Source of the DNA: Pseudomonas putida
Lineage (GTDB): Bacteria; Pseudomonadota; Gammaproteobacteria; Pseudomonadales; Pseudomonadaceae
DNA length: 64,000 nt
Reading direction: 5' to 3'
Assembly: GCF_028682475.1 (NCBI RefSeq)
Contig: NZ_JANHLE010000016.1
Coordinates: 1-64,000 of the forward strand
Positions 17,206-26,384 of this stretch are shown one piece after another (positions within the stretch are counted from its first letter, which is position 1; every line of letters starts with the position of its first letter). The notes under the pieces were generated by a model, which was not told the origin of the DNA, did no database searches, and saw only the letters and a list, made by a program, of their open reading frames with translations. The translations under genes and the position numbers were made by a program.

Positions 17206-17676
17206 ATGCCCGCATTGATCACCTACCAAACCCCAGTCCAGGCGGACTGGGTCGACTACAACGGGCATCTGCGCGATGCCTTTTACTTGCTGATTTTCAG
17301 TTACGCCACCGATGCGTTCATGGACCGCATCGGCCTGGATAGCGACAACCGCAGCGCCAGCGGCAACTCGCTGTTTACCCTGGAGTGTCACCTGAACTAC
17401 CTGCATGAGGTGAAACTGGGTACCGATGTCTGGGTGCAAACCCAGGTCATCGGCTTTGATCGCAAGCGCCTGCACCTGTATCACAGCCTGCACCGTGAAG
17501 GCTTTGCCGAGGCGTTGGCGGCCAGTGAGCAGATGCTGCTGCATGTGGACCTCGCCGGGCCGCGCTCGGCGCCGTTTGCGCCGGGGGTGGTGGAGCGTTT
17601 GCAGGGGATTGTTGATGAGCAGATTGATCTGCCAGCGGCCGAGTTTGTTGGGCGGCTGATTGGGTTGCCAGGCTGA
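17206..17676 (+). CDS. cdhB: betainyl-CoA thioesterase CdhB
   Basis: Hydrolyses betainyl-CoA to glycine betaine and CoA, closing the route from carnitine to the gbc pathway. The 156-residue protein is a single hot-dog thioesterase of the 4-hydroxybenzoyl-CoA type: the active-site stretch ADWVDYNGHLRDAFYL near 10-25 includes the usual Asp. GGAG precedes the ATG and it starts 13 bp after cdhA. In some pseudomonads CdhA and CdhB are one fused protein; here they are separate genes. Confidence 0.9.
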   Translation: MPALITYQTPVQADWVDYNGHLRDAFYLLIFSYATDAFMDRIGLDSDNRSASGNSLFTLECHLNYLHEVKLGTDVWVQTQVIGFDRKRLHLYHSLHREGFAEALAASEQMLLHVDLAGPRSAPFAPGVVERLQGIVDEQIDLPAAEFVGRLIGLPG

Positions 17677-17800
17677 AAGCCTTACCCGAAAACGACCTGT
17701 TCTTAGGTAAAGCAGCCATTGCGACATTCTGCCCTTGCCGCCCTGCACCGCTGCCCACAGAATCGACTGACGATCACACCTGCAAACAAGGACAACAGCC

Positions 17801-18055
17801 ATGATGCATGCGGATTTGATTGATCAAGACGACCTGCTGGGGCAGTTGCGTGCCCTGGGTTTCGAGATGCCGAGCGACGCCAGCGCCGAACAGGCCTGCG
17901 AGTACGCAGTCCGCGGCTTGAGCGAACCGCGGGCCAAAGCCCTGAAGGGCATGGTCGAGCAAATGTACACCGGCAATGCGACCATCCTGCCCGCTGTGCG
18001 TCAGGCGATCGAAAAGCAGCTTTTGCCGGCGTTGGCGCAATTCCAGAATCGCTGA
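17801..18055 (+). CDS. small conserved protein at the end of the carnitine operon
   Basis: An 84-residue acidic, probably helical protein with no signal peptide or membrane segment. AAGGA lies before the ATG, and a second ATG follows directly (MMHADLIDQDDLL). Motifs seen are LRALGFEMPSDASAEQACEY, SEPRAKALKGMVEQMYTG and AIEKQLLPALAQF. It lies 124 bp after cdhB, and a REP palindrome follows it before convergent gbdR. I do not recognise the family. Position suggests co-regulation with carnitine genes, but it could have its own promoter. Confidence 0.65.
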   Translation: MMHADLIDQDDLLGQLRALGFEMPSDASAEQACEYAVRGLSEPRAKALKGMVEQMYTGNATILPAVRQAIEKQLLPALAQFQNR

Positions 18056-18057
18056 AA

Positions 18058-18106
18058 GCATCGCGGGGCAAGCCCGCTCCCTGTGGGAGCGGGCTTGCCC
18101 CGCGAT
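18058..18106. repeat. inverted REP pair between the carnitine operon and gbdR
   Basis: CATCGCGGGGCAAGCCCGCTC and GAGCGGGCTTGCCCCGCGATG are perfect inverted arms around a 7-bp loop. It lies between convergent genes and could serve as a bidirectional end for both transcripts. Confidence 0.85.
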
Positions 18107-18120
18107 GAATCCAACCTGGC

Positions 18121-19224
18121 CTAGAGCCTCACACTGGCAAACGTCGACTCATTACGCGCCTGGCTCAGCGCCGACATCGGCCCCGCCAGCGGCGACAGCA
18201 CCAACGCCTGTGGAATCGGCATCATCGCCACTTGTTGCGCGGTATTGGAACCCACACGCTCATCACGCGGCGGAATACCGAAGTACTCGCGATAGCACTT
18301 GGAGAAGTGCGGCGTGGAGACAAAACCGCACACCGAGGCCACCTCGATGATCGACATCGGCGTCTGCTTGAGCAGTTGCCGGGCGCGAATCAGGCGCAGC
18401 TTCAGGTAGTAGCGCGACGGCGAGCAGTGCAGGTACTTCTGGAACAGGCGCTCAAGCTGGCGGCGCGATACCGACACATACACCGCCAGTTCGTCGAGGT
18501 CGATCGGCTCTTCCAGGTTGGCTTCCATCAGCGCGACGATTTCCTGCAGCTTCGGCTGATTGGTGCCGAGCATGTGCTTGAGCGGCACGCGCTGGTGATC
18601 CTGCTCGTTGCGGATGCGCTCGTAGACGAACATCTCGGAGATCGCGGCCGACAGCTCGCGACCATGATCGCGGCTGATCAGGTGCAGCATCATGTCCAGC
18701 GGCGCGGTACCACCGGAGCTGGTAAAGCGGTTACGGTCGAGGGTGAACAGCCGGGTACTCATGCTCACCCGCGGGAAAGCTTCTTGCATCGCCGCCAGGC
18801 ATTCCCAGTGCACGCTGCAATCGAAACCGTCGAGCAGACCGGCGCACGCCAGCGCCCAGCTGCCGGTGCACACCGCCCCCAGACGGCGCGACTGACGCGC
18901 CTGGCTCTGTAGCCAGGTCACGTGCTCGCGGGTCACGGTACGCTGAATGCCAATACCGCCGCAGACAATCACGGTGTCCAGGGGCGGCGCCTTGTGCATG
19001 GCTGCATCGGGCGTGATCTGCAAGCCGTCGCTGGCCCACACCTGACCACCATCCACACTCAAGGTGCTCCAGCGGTACAGCTCACGGCCGGACAGCTGGT
19101 TGGCCATGCGCAGCGGTTCGACTGCAGAGGCCAGGGAGATAAGCGTGAAGTTATCCAGCAGCAGGAAGCCGATGGATTGGGGTGTGCGGTTCTGGGTTGG
19201 GGTCCCGGAGTTGTACGACGTCAT
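18121..19224 (-). CDS. gbdR: glycine betaine/dimethylglycine-responsive activator GbdR
   Basis: Master activator of choline, betaine and carnitine catabolism. The 367 residues comprise a DJ-1/PfpI-like sensor domain (SIGFLLLDNFTLISLASAVE near 17-36; GAVCTGSWALACAGLLDG with the nucleophile-elbow-like Cys) and a C-terminal AraC DNA-binding domain (VSRRQLERLFQKYLHCSPSR, CGFVSTPHFSKCYREYF). Length equals that of P. aeruginosa GbdR. It lies between its presumed target operons, with the serine deaminase and cbcXWV on the other side. Known ligands in P. aeruginosa are glycine betaine and dimethylglycine. Confidence 0.93.
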   Translation of the reverse strand: MTSYNSGTPTQNRTPQSIGFLLLDNFTLISLASAVEPLRMANQLSGRELYRWSTLSVDGGQVWASDGLQITPDAAMHKAPPLDTVIVCGGIGIQRTVTREHVTWLQSQARQSRRLGAVCTGSWALACAGLLDGFDCSVHWECLAAMQEAFPRVSMSTRLFTLDRNRFTSSGGTAPLDMMLHLISRDHGRELSAAISEMFVYERIRNEQDHQRVPLKHMLGTNQPKLQEIVALMEANLEEPIDLDELAVYVSVSRRQLERLFQKYLHCSPSRYYLKLRLIRARQLLKQTPMSIIEVASVCGFVSTPHFSKCYREYFGIPPRDERVGSNTAQQVAMMPIPQALVLSPLAGPMSALSQARNESTFASVRL

Positions 19225-19615
19225 CGCGGTATCTCCTCACACAATGCAGGGTGCGCCTCAGGCAGGCACGGGCTTTTTTTGTCATGGCCCCGTTTCGGAT
19301 GCAGGGGCTTTGCCAATCACAACGCAAATGCCATGCCTGAAATTGAATGGGCATTCAATAAAACCCAAAAGCGACGTCGCGCAGCGTCTAACTGGCCTTT
19401 GTTGCGAAAGCGGGTTTTAAACGCGAAGGACCGTGCTAGCGCCGCTGCGTAGGAAACATGAGCAATTCGGTAGCACTTGTGGGAAGGATGCTCAGAAACG
19501 ACATCGGCGAGTGTCACCCCAGGCGCCAATGACCGGGGTGACAGGCGTTTATCGAGGAGGTATCAAGTGCTGCGCTAAAAGGTGGCACGCATGAGCATAA
19601 ACGGCGCAGGCCGGG
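19225..19615. other. gbdR upstream region, no gene seen
   Basis: This 391-bp gap holds the gbdR promoter and the 3' side of the serine deaminase gene. I see no convincing ORF. It contains an imperfect inverted repeat (AATGCC near 19327 and GGGCATT near 19349) and a possible sigma-54 element described separately. Confidence 0.6.
19323..19338 (-). promoter_or_regulatory. possible sigma-54 (-24/-12) promoter of gbdR
   Basis: On the minus strand AGGCATGGCATTTGCG places GG and GC at the -24/-12 spacing and matches TGGCAC-N5-TTGCW at 8 of 11 positions. A transcript would start near 19312, about 90 bases before the gbdR ATG. NtrC/CbrB-linked, sigma-54-dependent control of choline catabolism has been described in P. 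aeruginosa (from memory). No enhancer site was recognised. Confidence 0.3.
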
Positions 19616-20992
19616 TTAACACTCAATGGCGTTGACCGCCAGACCACCGCGCGAGGTCTCCTTGTATTTGTCGTGCATGTCGGCGCCGGTGTCGCGCATG
19701 GTGCGGATCACCCGGTCGAGCGAGATGAAGTGTTCGCCGTCACCGCGCAGCGCCATCTGCGCGGCATTGATCGCCTTCACCGCAGCGATGGCATTGCGCT
19801 CGATGCATGGCACCTGGACTAGCCCACCAACCGGGTCGCAAGTGAGTCCGAGGTTATGTTCAAGGCCGATTTCCGCGGCGTTTTCCAGCTGTGCCGGGGT
19901 CGCACCGAGTACTTCGGCAAGGCCCGCCGCGGCCATCGCACAGGCCGAACCGACCTCGCCCTGGCAGCCCACCTCGGCACCGGATATCGATGCGTTCTTC
20001 TTGCACAGGATGCCCACCGCTGCCGCCGCCAGGAAGAAATCGACCACGCAGGCTTCGCTGACCTCGTCGCTAAAGCGCATGTAGTAATGCAGCACTGCCG
20101 GAATGATCCCTGCCGCGCCATTGGTCGGTGCCGTGACCATGCGCCCACCGGCGGCGTTTTCCTCATTGACCGCCAGGGCGTAGAGGTTGACCCACTCCAT
20201 GGCGCTCAAGGTCGAGCCGATCACATTGGGTTTGTTCAGCTCCTGCAGGCTGCGATAGAGCTTGGCCGCCCGACGCTTCACATTCAGCCCGCCAGGCAGA
20301 ATCCCTTCATATTTCAGACCGTTTTCGACACAGGCCTGCATGGCCTGCCAGAGCTTGAGCAAGCCGGCGCGAATCTCCGCTTCGCTACGCCAGACCTTCT
20401 CGTTTTCCAGCATCAGTTGCGACACGCGCAGGTCGTTTTTCTTGCACAGCTCCAGCAGTTCTACAGCGCTGTTGAAATCGTAGGGGAGCACGGTGTTATC
20501 GGCATCCAGCACACCACTGGCAGCCTGCGCCGCATCCACCACAAAGCCGCCGCCGACCGAGTAATAGGTATCGCGATGCAGCTCGCCCGCCGCGCCTTCA
20601 GCGATCAGGGTCATGGCGTTGGGGTGATAAGGCAGGTTCTCGTCGAGCAGCAGCATGTCGCGCGCCCAGATAAAGCCGACTTCCAGCCGGCCATCAAGCA
20701 GCAAAGTGTCTGTTTCGCGCAGTGCAGCGATGCGCAGGCCGATTTGCGCCGGGTCGATGGCGTCCGGCCATTCGCCCATCAGACCCATGATCACCGCATT
20801 GTCGCTGCCGTGACCGATACCCGTCGCCGACAACGAACCGTACAGGCGCACCTCGATGCGGCGCACCTGCTCGAGCTCACCGCGTTCACGCAGGCCCTGG
20901 ACGAATAACGCCGCGGCCCGCATGGGCCCGACGGTATGAGAGCTGGACGGGCCGACGCCAATCTTGAACAGGTCGAACACACTGATGGCCAT
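19616..20992 (-). CDS. sdaB: L-serine ammonia-lyase (iron-sulfur serine deaminase)
   Basis: Converts L-serine to pyruvate and ammonia, the outlet for glycine made by betaine demethylation after conversion to serine. The 458-residue single-chain enzyme starts [20 protein letters not shown] (beta domain) and carries the alpha domain in the C-terminal half with Cys residues for the [4Fe-4S] cluster ([18 protein letters not shown], then [20 protein letters not shown]). It sits between gbdR and cbcX. The P. aeruginosa orthologue is in the GbdR regulon; I use that symbol, but sdaA is equally used. Confidence 0.92.
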   Translation of the reverse strand: MAISVFDLFKIGVGPSSSHTVGPMRAAALFVQGLRERGELEQVRRIEVRLYGSLSATGIGHGSDNAVIMGLMGEWPDAIDPAQIGLRIAALRETDTLLLDGRLEVGFIWARDMLLLDENLPYHPNAMTLIAEGAAGELHRDTYYSVGGGFVVDAAQAASGVLDADNTVLPYDFNSAVELLELCKKNDLRVSQLMLENEKVWRSEAEIRAGLLKLWQAMQACVENGLKYEGILPGGLNVKRRAAKLYRSLQELNKPNVIGSTLSAMEWVNLYALAVNEENAAGGRMVTAPTNGAAGIIPAVLHYYMRFSDEVSEACVVDFFLAAAAVGILCKKNASISGAEVGCQGEVGSACAMAAAGLAEVLGATPAQLENAAEIGLEHNLGLTCDPVGGLVQVPCIERNAIAAVKAINAAQMALRGDGEHFISLDRVIRTMRDTGADMHDKYKETSRGGLAVNAIEC

Positions 20993-21443
20993 GCCACCTA
21001 CCTCCTGATTGAGCAGCCACCCCCAAGCCAGGCCAAGGGCGTTGCAACTGCTACGCTAAATAGGCGGCAATCCGCCGAATTCGCGCATCATCAGGCTTTT
21101 GAGCGGACTTCTGACGTCTACAACCGACGCGTTCTTGCCCAGCAACGCCGCCAGCTGTCACGAGCGTTTCTGCGCCGTTTTTTTGCGGTGCAGAACCTGC
21201 AAAACCGCGTTTACGGGCTGATAAAAATCTGTAAACGACCTCATCGACACTGGATGCGACCCTGTCTGTACTGGATACGACGCACCCTGTAGGCGTTTGA
21301 TTTTCGCTGTTAGATGATCGGTATCGACTCGATTGCACGGCACCTGTCCCGCTATCGCCCGATAGTCCGGCCCGACCGAATGCAAACCATAAAGCACGGC
21401 GGTCCCGTGGGACATCCGAGAAAAAACATCAGGAGTCCATCGC
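20993..21443. other. divergent sdaB/cbcX control region
   Basis: No credible gene in this 451-bp gap. It has a GC-rich left part and a T-rich run near 21180. CTATCGCCCGATAG (21352-21365) forms a short palindrome. A direct-repeat activator site candidate at 21251-21281 is listed separately. A strong ribosome site, CAGGAG, precedes the cbcX ATG. Confidence 0.6.
21251..21281 (+). promoter_or_regulatory. candidate GbdR site upstream of cbcX
   Basis: TGGATGCGAC (21251-21260) and TGGATACGAC (21272-21281) are direct repeats 21 bp apart, differing at one base. Both are followed by a CCCTGT (directly in the first, after 3 bases in the second). The arrangement suits an AraC-family dimer occupying one face of two helical turns. 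A related pair precedes caiX. Confidence 0.45.
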
Positions 21444-22391
21444 ATGAAAGGTTCACCCTCGCTATTGCTGACCGCGCTACTGAGTGTGCCGCTGCTGGCC
21501 CAGGCCGCCGAGCCCGAGCAGTGTCATACCGTCAACTTCTCCGATGTCGGCTGGACCGATATCACCGTGACCACCGCGGTGACCAGCGTAGTCCTGCAAT
21601 CGCTGGGCTACAAAACCAAGACCACCATGATTTCGGTGCCGGTGACCTACAAGTCGCTGGCCGACGGCAAGAATATGGATGTGTTCCTCGGCAACTGGAT
21701 GCCGACCATGGAAAACGACATCAAGCAGTACCGGGATGCCGGTACGGTGGAAACCGTGCGGGCCAACCTGGAAAACGCCAAGTACACCCTGGCCGTGCCG
21801 CAGGCCCTGTATGACAAAGGCCTGAAGAACTTCGCCGACATTGCCAAGTTCAAGAAGGAACTGGACGGCAAGATCTATGGCATCGAACCGGGCAACGACG
21901 GCAACCGCACCATCCAGAGCATGATCGACAAGAACGCCTTCGGCCTGAAAGACGCCGGTTTCAAGGTGGTCGAGTCCAGCGAAGCCGGCATGCTCTCGCA
22001 GGTTGAACGGGCCCAGCGCCGCGACACCGCGGTGGTGTTCCTGGGCTGGGAACCGCACCCGATGAACACCCGTTTCAAGATGAAGTACCTCGACGGCGGC
22101 GATGATTTCTTCGGCCCCGAATACGGCAAAGCCACCGTGCTCACCAATACCCGCAAGGGTTATGCGCAGGAATGCAGCAACGTCGGCCAGTTGCTGAAAA
22201 ACCTGTCCTTCACCCTGGACATGGAAAGCACCCTGATGGGCAACGTCCTGGACGACAAGATGAAACCCGACGCAGCCGCCAAAGCCTGGCTGAAAAACAA
22301 CCCTCAGGTACTCGATACCTGGCTGGCAGGGGTTACCACCGTTGACGGCAAACCGGGCCTGGAGGCGGTCAAGGCCAAACTCACGCAGTAA
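21444..22391 (+). CDS. cbcX: periplasmic choline/quaternary amine binding protein CbcX
   Basis: Binding protein of the CbcXWV ABC transporter for choline, betaine and carnitine; CbcX is the choline-preferring receptor in P. aeruginosa. 315 residues with a signal peptide ending QAAEPEQ. Family motifs are SDVGWTDITVTTAV, DVFLGNWMPTM and FLGWEPHPMN. AGGAG precedes the ATG. A strong stem-loop separates it from cbcW. Closely related to caiX in this window, and the choline assignment rests on its place in the cbc operon. Confidence 0.92.
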   Translation: MKGSPSLLLTALLSVPLLAQAAEPEQCHTVNFSDVGWTDITVTTAVTSVVLQSLGYKTKTTMISVPVTYKSLADGKNMDVFLGNWMPTMENDIKQYRDAGTVETVRANLENAKYTLAVPQALYDKGLKNFADIAKFKKELDGKIYGIEPGNDGNRTIQSMIDKNAFGLKDAGFKVVESSEAGMLSQVERAQRRDTAVVFLGWEPHPMNTRFKMKYLDGGDDFFGPEYGKATVLTNTRKGYAQECSNVGQLLKNLSFTLDMESTLMGNVLDDKMKPDAAAKAWLKNNPQVLDTWLAGVTTVDGKPGLEAVKAKLTQ

Positions 22392-22396
22392 GCACT

Positions 22397-22425
22397 GCCT
22401 GCGGCGGGCTGGCCCCGCCGCAGGC
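22397..22425 (+). terminator. stem-loop between cbcX and cbcW
   Basis: GCCTGCGGCGGG pairs with CCCGCCGCAGGC around a 5-base loop, and a TTTTTT run follows at some distance (22435-22440). In transporter operons such a hairpin usually protects the binding-protein mRNA and lowers permease expression. It may act as a partial terminator. Confidence 0.6.
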
Positions 22426-22460
22426 TGTCTTCAATTTTTTGCAGGTGGACGCTCGCTATC

Positions 22461-23306
22461 ATGCTGATCGATGAAAAACTCCCTCTGGGCCAGTACATCG
22501 CAGGCTTCGTTGAATGGTTGACGCAACACGGCGCCAACTACTTCGATGCTTTCGCTGCGGCACTGGAATACATGATCCACGGTGTAACCGGGGCACTGAC
22601 CTGGTTCAATCCCTTCGTCCTGATCGGCCTGATTGCAGTGATCGCGCACCTGATCCAGCGCAAATGGGCGCTGACCGTTTTCTGCGTGCTGTCATTTCTG
22701 CTGATCCTCAACCTCGGTTATTGGCAGGAAACCATGGAAACCCTGGCCCAGGTGCTGTTCGCCACCCTGGTCTGCGTGGCCATCGGCGTACCGCTGGGCA
22801 TCCTCGCCGCGCACAAACCGCTGTTCTACACCGCCATGCGCCCGGTCCTCGACCTGATGCAGACGGTCCCCACCTTCGTGTACCTGATCCCGACCCTGAC
22901 CCTGTTCGGTCTGGGCGTGGTCCCCGGGCTGATCTCGACGGTGGTGTTCGCCATCGCCGCACCGATCCGCCTGACCTACCTGGGTATCTGTGATGTGCCC
23001 CAGGAACTGCTCGATGCCGGTAAAGCGTTCGGCTGCTCACGCCGCCAGTTGCTGTCGCGCATCGAACTGCCCCACGCCATGCCGAGCATCGCTGCTGGCG
23101 TCACCCAATGCATCATGCTGTCGCTGTCGATGGTGGTGATTGCCGCCTTGGTGGGCGCCGATGGTCTGGGCAAACCTGTAGTCAACGCACTGAACACTGC
23201 CGATATTGCCTTGGGCTTCGAAGCGGGTCTGGCGATCGTACTGCTGGCGATCATGCTCGACCGTATCTGCAAACAACCCGACGTAGCGGTAAGGAGTGAA
23301 GCATGA
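22461..23306 (+). CDS. cbcW: choline/betaine/carnitine ABC transporter permease CbcW
   Basis: Inner-membrane permease of the quaternary-amine transporter. The 281 residues contain several hydrophobic helices from about residue 45 onward and the permease loop DVPQELLDAGKAFGCSRRQL that contacts the ATPase. Family OpuAB/ProW. The gene overlaps cbcV by 4 bases (ATGA), indicating translational coupling. CaiX and probably other receptors share it. Confidence 0.92.
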   Translation: MLIDEKLPLGQYIAGFVEWLTQHGANYFDAFAAALEYMIHGVTGALTWFNPFVLIGLIAVIAHLIQRKWALTVFCVLSFLLILNLGYWQETMETLAQVLFATLVCVAIGVPLGILAAHKPLFYTAMRPVLDLMQTVPTFVYLIPTLTLFGLGVVPGLISTVVFAIAAPIRLTYLGICDVPQELLDAGKAFGCSRRQLLSRIELPHAMPSIAAGVTQCIMLSLSMVVIAALVGADGLGKPVVNALNTADIALGFEAGLAIVLLAIMLDRICKQPDVAVRSEA

Positions 23307-24481
23307 GCATTATTCGCTTCGAAGATGTAGACGTTATCTTCTCCAGCCGACCGCGTGAGGCCCTCAGCCTGCTAGACCAAGGCCTTTCGCGGGAGCAGAT
23401 CCTGAAAAAAACCGGGTTGGTAGTCGGCGTGGAAAAGGCCAACCTGGATATCAACAAAGGCGAAATCTGCGTGCTGATGGGCCTGTCCGGTTCCGGCAAG
23501 TCGAGCTTGCTGCGCTGCATCAACGGTCTTAACACGGTCAGCCGCGGCAAATTGTTCGTCGAGCACGAAGGCTCGCATATCGACATCGCCCATTGCACCC
23601 CGGCGGAACTGAAGATGATGCGCACCAAGCGCATCGCCATGGTGTTCCAGAAGTTCGCCCTGATGCCCTGGCTGACGGTGCGCGAGAACATCAGCTTCGG
23701 CCTGGAAATGCAGGGGCGCCCGGAGAAAGAGCGGCGCAAGCTGGTCGACGAGAAACTCGAACTGGTCGGCCTGACGCAATGGCGCAACAAGAAGCCCGAT
23801 GAACTCTCAGGCGGCATGCAGCAACGCGTCGGTCTGGCCCGTGCGCTGGCCATGGACGCCGACATCCTGCTGATGGACGAACCCTTCTCCGCTCTCGACC
23901 CGCTGATCCGTCAGGGCCTGCAGGACGAGCTGCTGGAGCTGCAGCGCAAGCTGAGCAAGACCATCGTCTTCGTCAGCCACGACCTGGACGAAGCACTGAA
24001 ACTGGGCAGCCGCATCGCCATCATGAAAGACGGCAAGATCATCCAGTACAGCAAGCCCGAAGAGATCGTCCTCAACCCGGCCGACGAATATGTACGGACC
24101 TTCGTCGCCCATACCAACCCGCTCAACGTCCTGTGTGGTCGCAGCCTGATGCGCACCCTGGACAAGTGCAAGCGCATCAACGGTTCGGTGTGCATCGATC
24201 CGGGTGGTGACTCGTGGCTGGACCTGGCCGAAGGCAACACCATCAAGGGCGCGCGTCAGGGTGCTACGGGGATGGACCTGCAGAACTGGGCACCGGGGGA
24301 AGCGGTAGAGGAGTTAGCCCGCAAGCCAACCTTGGTCAGTGCCAGCATCGGTATGCGTGAAGCACTGCAGATTCGCTATCAGACCGGTAACAAACTGGTG
24401 CTGCAGGAGGGTAATACCGTGGTGGGTATTCTCGGTGACAGCGAGCTGTATCACGCGCTGCTGGGCAAGAATCTGGGGTGA
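23303..24481 (+). CDS. cbcV: choline/betaine/carnitine ABC transporter ATPase CbcV
   Basis: ATP-binding subunit. Walker A GLSGSGKS near 57-64, ABC signature ELSGGMQQRVGLARAL, Walker B ILLMDEPFSALDP and the switch His in FVSHDLDEALKLG are all present. At 392 residues it is of the long ProV/OpuAA type. Its C-terminal part ends NTVVGILGDSELYHALLG, resembling a degenerate CBS-like segment, which in OpuA senses ionic strength. An inverted REP pair follows the stop codon. Confidence 0.92.
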   Translation: MSIIRFEDVDVIFSSRPREALSLLDQGLSREQILKKTGLVVGVEKANLDINKGEICVLMGLSGSGKSSLLRCINGLNTVSRGKLFVEHEGSHIDIAHCTPAELKMMRTKRIAMVFQKFALMPWLTVRENISFGLEMQGRPEKERRKLVDEKLELVGLTQWRNKKPDELSGGMQQRVGLARALAMDADILLMDEPFSALDPLIRQGLQDELLELQRKLSKTIVFVSHDLDEALKLGSRIAIMKDGKIIQYSKPEEIVLNPADEYVRTFVAHTNPLNVLCGRSLMRTLDKCKRINGSVCIDPGGDSWLDLAEGNTIKGARQGATGMDLQNWAPGEAVEELARKPTLVSASIGMREALQIRYQTGNKLVLQEGNTVVGILGDSELYHALLGKNLG

Positions 24482-24485
24482 ATGC

Positions 24486-24554
24486 TATCGCGGGGCAAGC
24501 CCGCTCCCACAGGGATCACCTAAATCCCGGTGGGAGCGGGCGTGCCCCGCGATA
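24486..24554. repeat. inverted REP pair between cbcV and hisF
   Basis: TATCGCGGGGCAAGCCCGCTC and the complementary right arm (one mismatch, GGGCGTGCC) enclose about 27 bp. It lies between two convergent operons and may end both transcripts. Confidence 0.85.
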
Positions 24555-24562
24555 GAGGAGCA

Positions 24563-25333
24563 TCAACGAACGACGATCCCCTGCTTGGCCATGAACGCCT
24601 TGGCCTCTGGCACCGTGTACTCGCCAAAGTGGAAGATGCTCGCCGCCAGCACTGCGCTGGCATGACCTTCAAGAATCCCGTCGGCCAGGTGCTGCAGGTT
24701 GCCCACACCACCGGACGCAATCACCGGAATCCCCAGGGCATCGCTGATGGCCCGGGTTACGCCCAGGTCAAAGCCGTTCTTCATGCCGTCCTGATCCATG
24801 CTGGTCAGCAGGATCTCACCGGCACCCAGGCCTTCCATCTTCTTCGCCCACTCCACCGCGTCCAGGCCAGTCGGCTTGCGACCGCCGTGGGTGAAGATTT
24901 CCCAGCGCGGGGTTTCGCCCGGGCCGGAGACCTTCTTGGCGTCGATGGCAACCACGATGCACTGCGAACCAAAGTGCGCGGCAGCCTCGCCAACGAACTC
25001 CGGGTTGAACACTGCGGCAGTGTTGATCGAGACCTTGTCGGCACCGGCATTGAGCAGGTTGCGGATGTCCTGCACGGTACGCACGCCGCCGCCCACGGTC
25101 AGCGGGATGAACACCTGACTGGCCATGCGCTCGACGGTATGCAGGGTGGTGTCACGGCCATCGACGCTGGCGGTGATGTCGAGGAAGGTGATTTCGTCAG
25201 CGCCCTGCTCATCGTAGCGCCGGGCGATCTCGACCGGATCACCGGCATCGCGGATGTTCTCGAACTTGACGCCCTTGACCACACGGCCGTTGTCCACGTC
25301 CAGGCAAGGGATGATGCGCTTGGCCAGTGCCAT
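24563..25333 (-). CDS. hisF: imidazole glycerol phosphate synthase cyclase subunit HisF
   Basis: Forms imidazole glycerol phosphate and AICAR from PRFAR using ammonia from HisH. 256 residues from the ATG at 25333, the usual length. The half-barrel signatures are [19 protein letters not shown] with the catalytic Asp near 11, and [10 protein letters not shown] with the second Asp near 130. The frame remains open upstream to 25471 without conserved sequence. Last gene of the his cluster, 10 bp after hisA. Confidence 0.96.
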   Translation of the reverse strand: MALAKRIIPCLDVDNGRVVKGVKFENIRDAGDPVEIARRYDEQGADEITFLDITASVDGRDTTLHTVERMASQVFIPLTVGGGVRTVQDIRNLLNAGADKVSINTAAVFNPEFVGEAAAHFGSQCIVVAIDAKKVSGPGETPRWEIFTHGGRKPTGLDAVEWAKKMEGLGAGEILLTSMDQDGMKNGFDLGVTRAISDALGIPVIASGGVGNLQHLADGILEGHASAVLAASIFHFGEYTVPEAKAFMAKQGIVVR

Positions 25334-25343
25334 GTCGGAGTCC

Positions 25344-26081
25344 TCAGCCTTGGTAGCTGTCGCAGAAGGCTTGTGCCTCGGCGACATCCAGGGTGCCTTC
25401 GTAGATGGCGCGGCCGGTGATCGCACCGATGATGCCTGGCGCCTTGGCGTCGAGCAGGGCCTTGATGTCACCGAGGTTGTGGATACCGCCGGAGGCGATG
25501 ACCGGAATCTTGGTGGCGGCGGCCAGAGCTGCGGTGAAAGGCACGTTGCAGCCTTGCATCATGCCGTCTTTGGCGATGTCGGTGTAGACGATGGCCGAGA
25601 CGCCGTCAGCTTCGAAACGCTTGGCCAGGTCGATGACCTGCACCGAGCTGACTTCAGCCCAGCCGTCGGTGGCAACGAAGCCGTCTTTGGCGTCGAGGCC
25701 GACAATCACTTTGCCCGGGAACGCGCGGCAGGCTTCGGCGACGAACTCCGGCTCTTTAACCGCCTTGGTGCCGATGATCACGTAGCTGACGCCGGCCTTG
25801 ACGTAATGCTCGATGGTTTCCAACGAACGGATGCCGCCACCGATCTGGATCGGCAGGTTCGGGTAGCGCTTGGCAATCGCGGTAACCACTTCGCCGTTGA
25901 CCGGCTGGCCTTCGAAGGCGCCGTTGAGGTCAACCAGATGCAGACGGCGGCAGCCGCCCTCGACCCACTTGGCGGCCATGCTCACCGGGTCGTCGGAGAA
26001 AACCGTGGAATCTTCCATGCGGCCTTGGCGCAGGCGTACGCAAGCACCGTCCTTGAGATCGATAGCGGGGATAATCAGCAT
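25344..26081 (-). CDS. hisA: phosphoribosylformimino-AICAR isomerase HisA
   Basis: Isomerises ProFAR to PRFAR in histidine synthesis. 245 residues; catalytic Asp residues are in [16 protein letters not shown] and [13 protein letters not shown]. The ATG at 26081 has AGG eight bases upstream; an in-frame TTG two codons earlier is less likely. It shares a (beta-alpha)8 fold with hisF next to it. Confidence 0.96.
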   Translation of the reverse strand: MLIIPAIDLKDGACVRLRQGRMEDSTVFSDDPVSMAAKWVEGGCRRLHLVDLNGAFEGQPVNGEVVTAIAKRYPNLPIQIGGGIRSLETIEHYVKAGVSYVIIGTKAVKEPEFVAEACRAFPGKVIVGLDAKDGFVATDGWAEVSSVQVIDLAKRFEADGVSAIVYTDIAKDGMMQGCNVPFTAALAAATKIPVIASGGIHNLGDIKALLDAKAPGIIGAITGRAIYEGTLDVAEAQAFCDSYQG

Positions 26082-26123
26082 CTGCAAAACCTGTCTATTC
26101 GGTAAACAGTGATGCCCGGGAAG

Positions 26124-26384
26124 TCAGTTCTTCTCGAGCGCCCACAGGTCGCTTTCAATGCTTTCGAACCGTTCCTTGAGGTGGTTCTGCACATCGAAAA
26201 TCGCCCTGTTGTAGTAGTGCGGGGCAATCTCTTTGGTAAACAGGTCCAGCACCTCGGCGACCTCGAACGACCCCAGTTGCAGCTCGAAACGGTCTTCGAG
26301 AAAGCGCTTGAGAACATCCAGCGCTTCACGTTCCTGTTCCGCGGCGAGGGTGAGAATCGGTGCCTTGGTCCTGGACTTGCTCAT
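26124..26384 (-). CDS. DUF2164 family protein within the histidine cluster
   Basis: An 86-residue, charged, soluble protein of the DUF2164 family (RFLEDRFELQLGSFEVAEVL; IAPHYYNRAIFDVQNHL). Its start overlaps the hisH stop, so it is co-translated with the his genes. The family has no known function; placement between hisH and hisA in pseudomonads suggests co-expression only. Confidence 0.85.
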   Translation of the reverse strand: MSKSRTKAPILTLAAEQEREALDVLKRFLEDRFELQLGSFEVAEVLDLFTKEIAPHYYNRAIFDVQNHLKERFESIESDLWALEKN

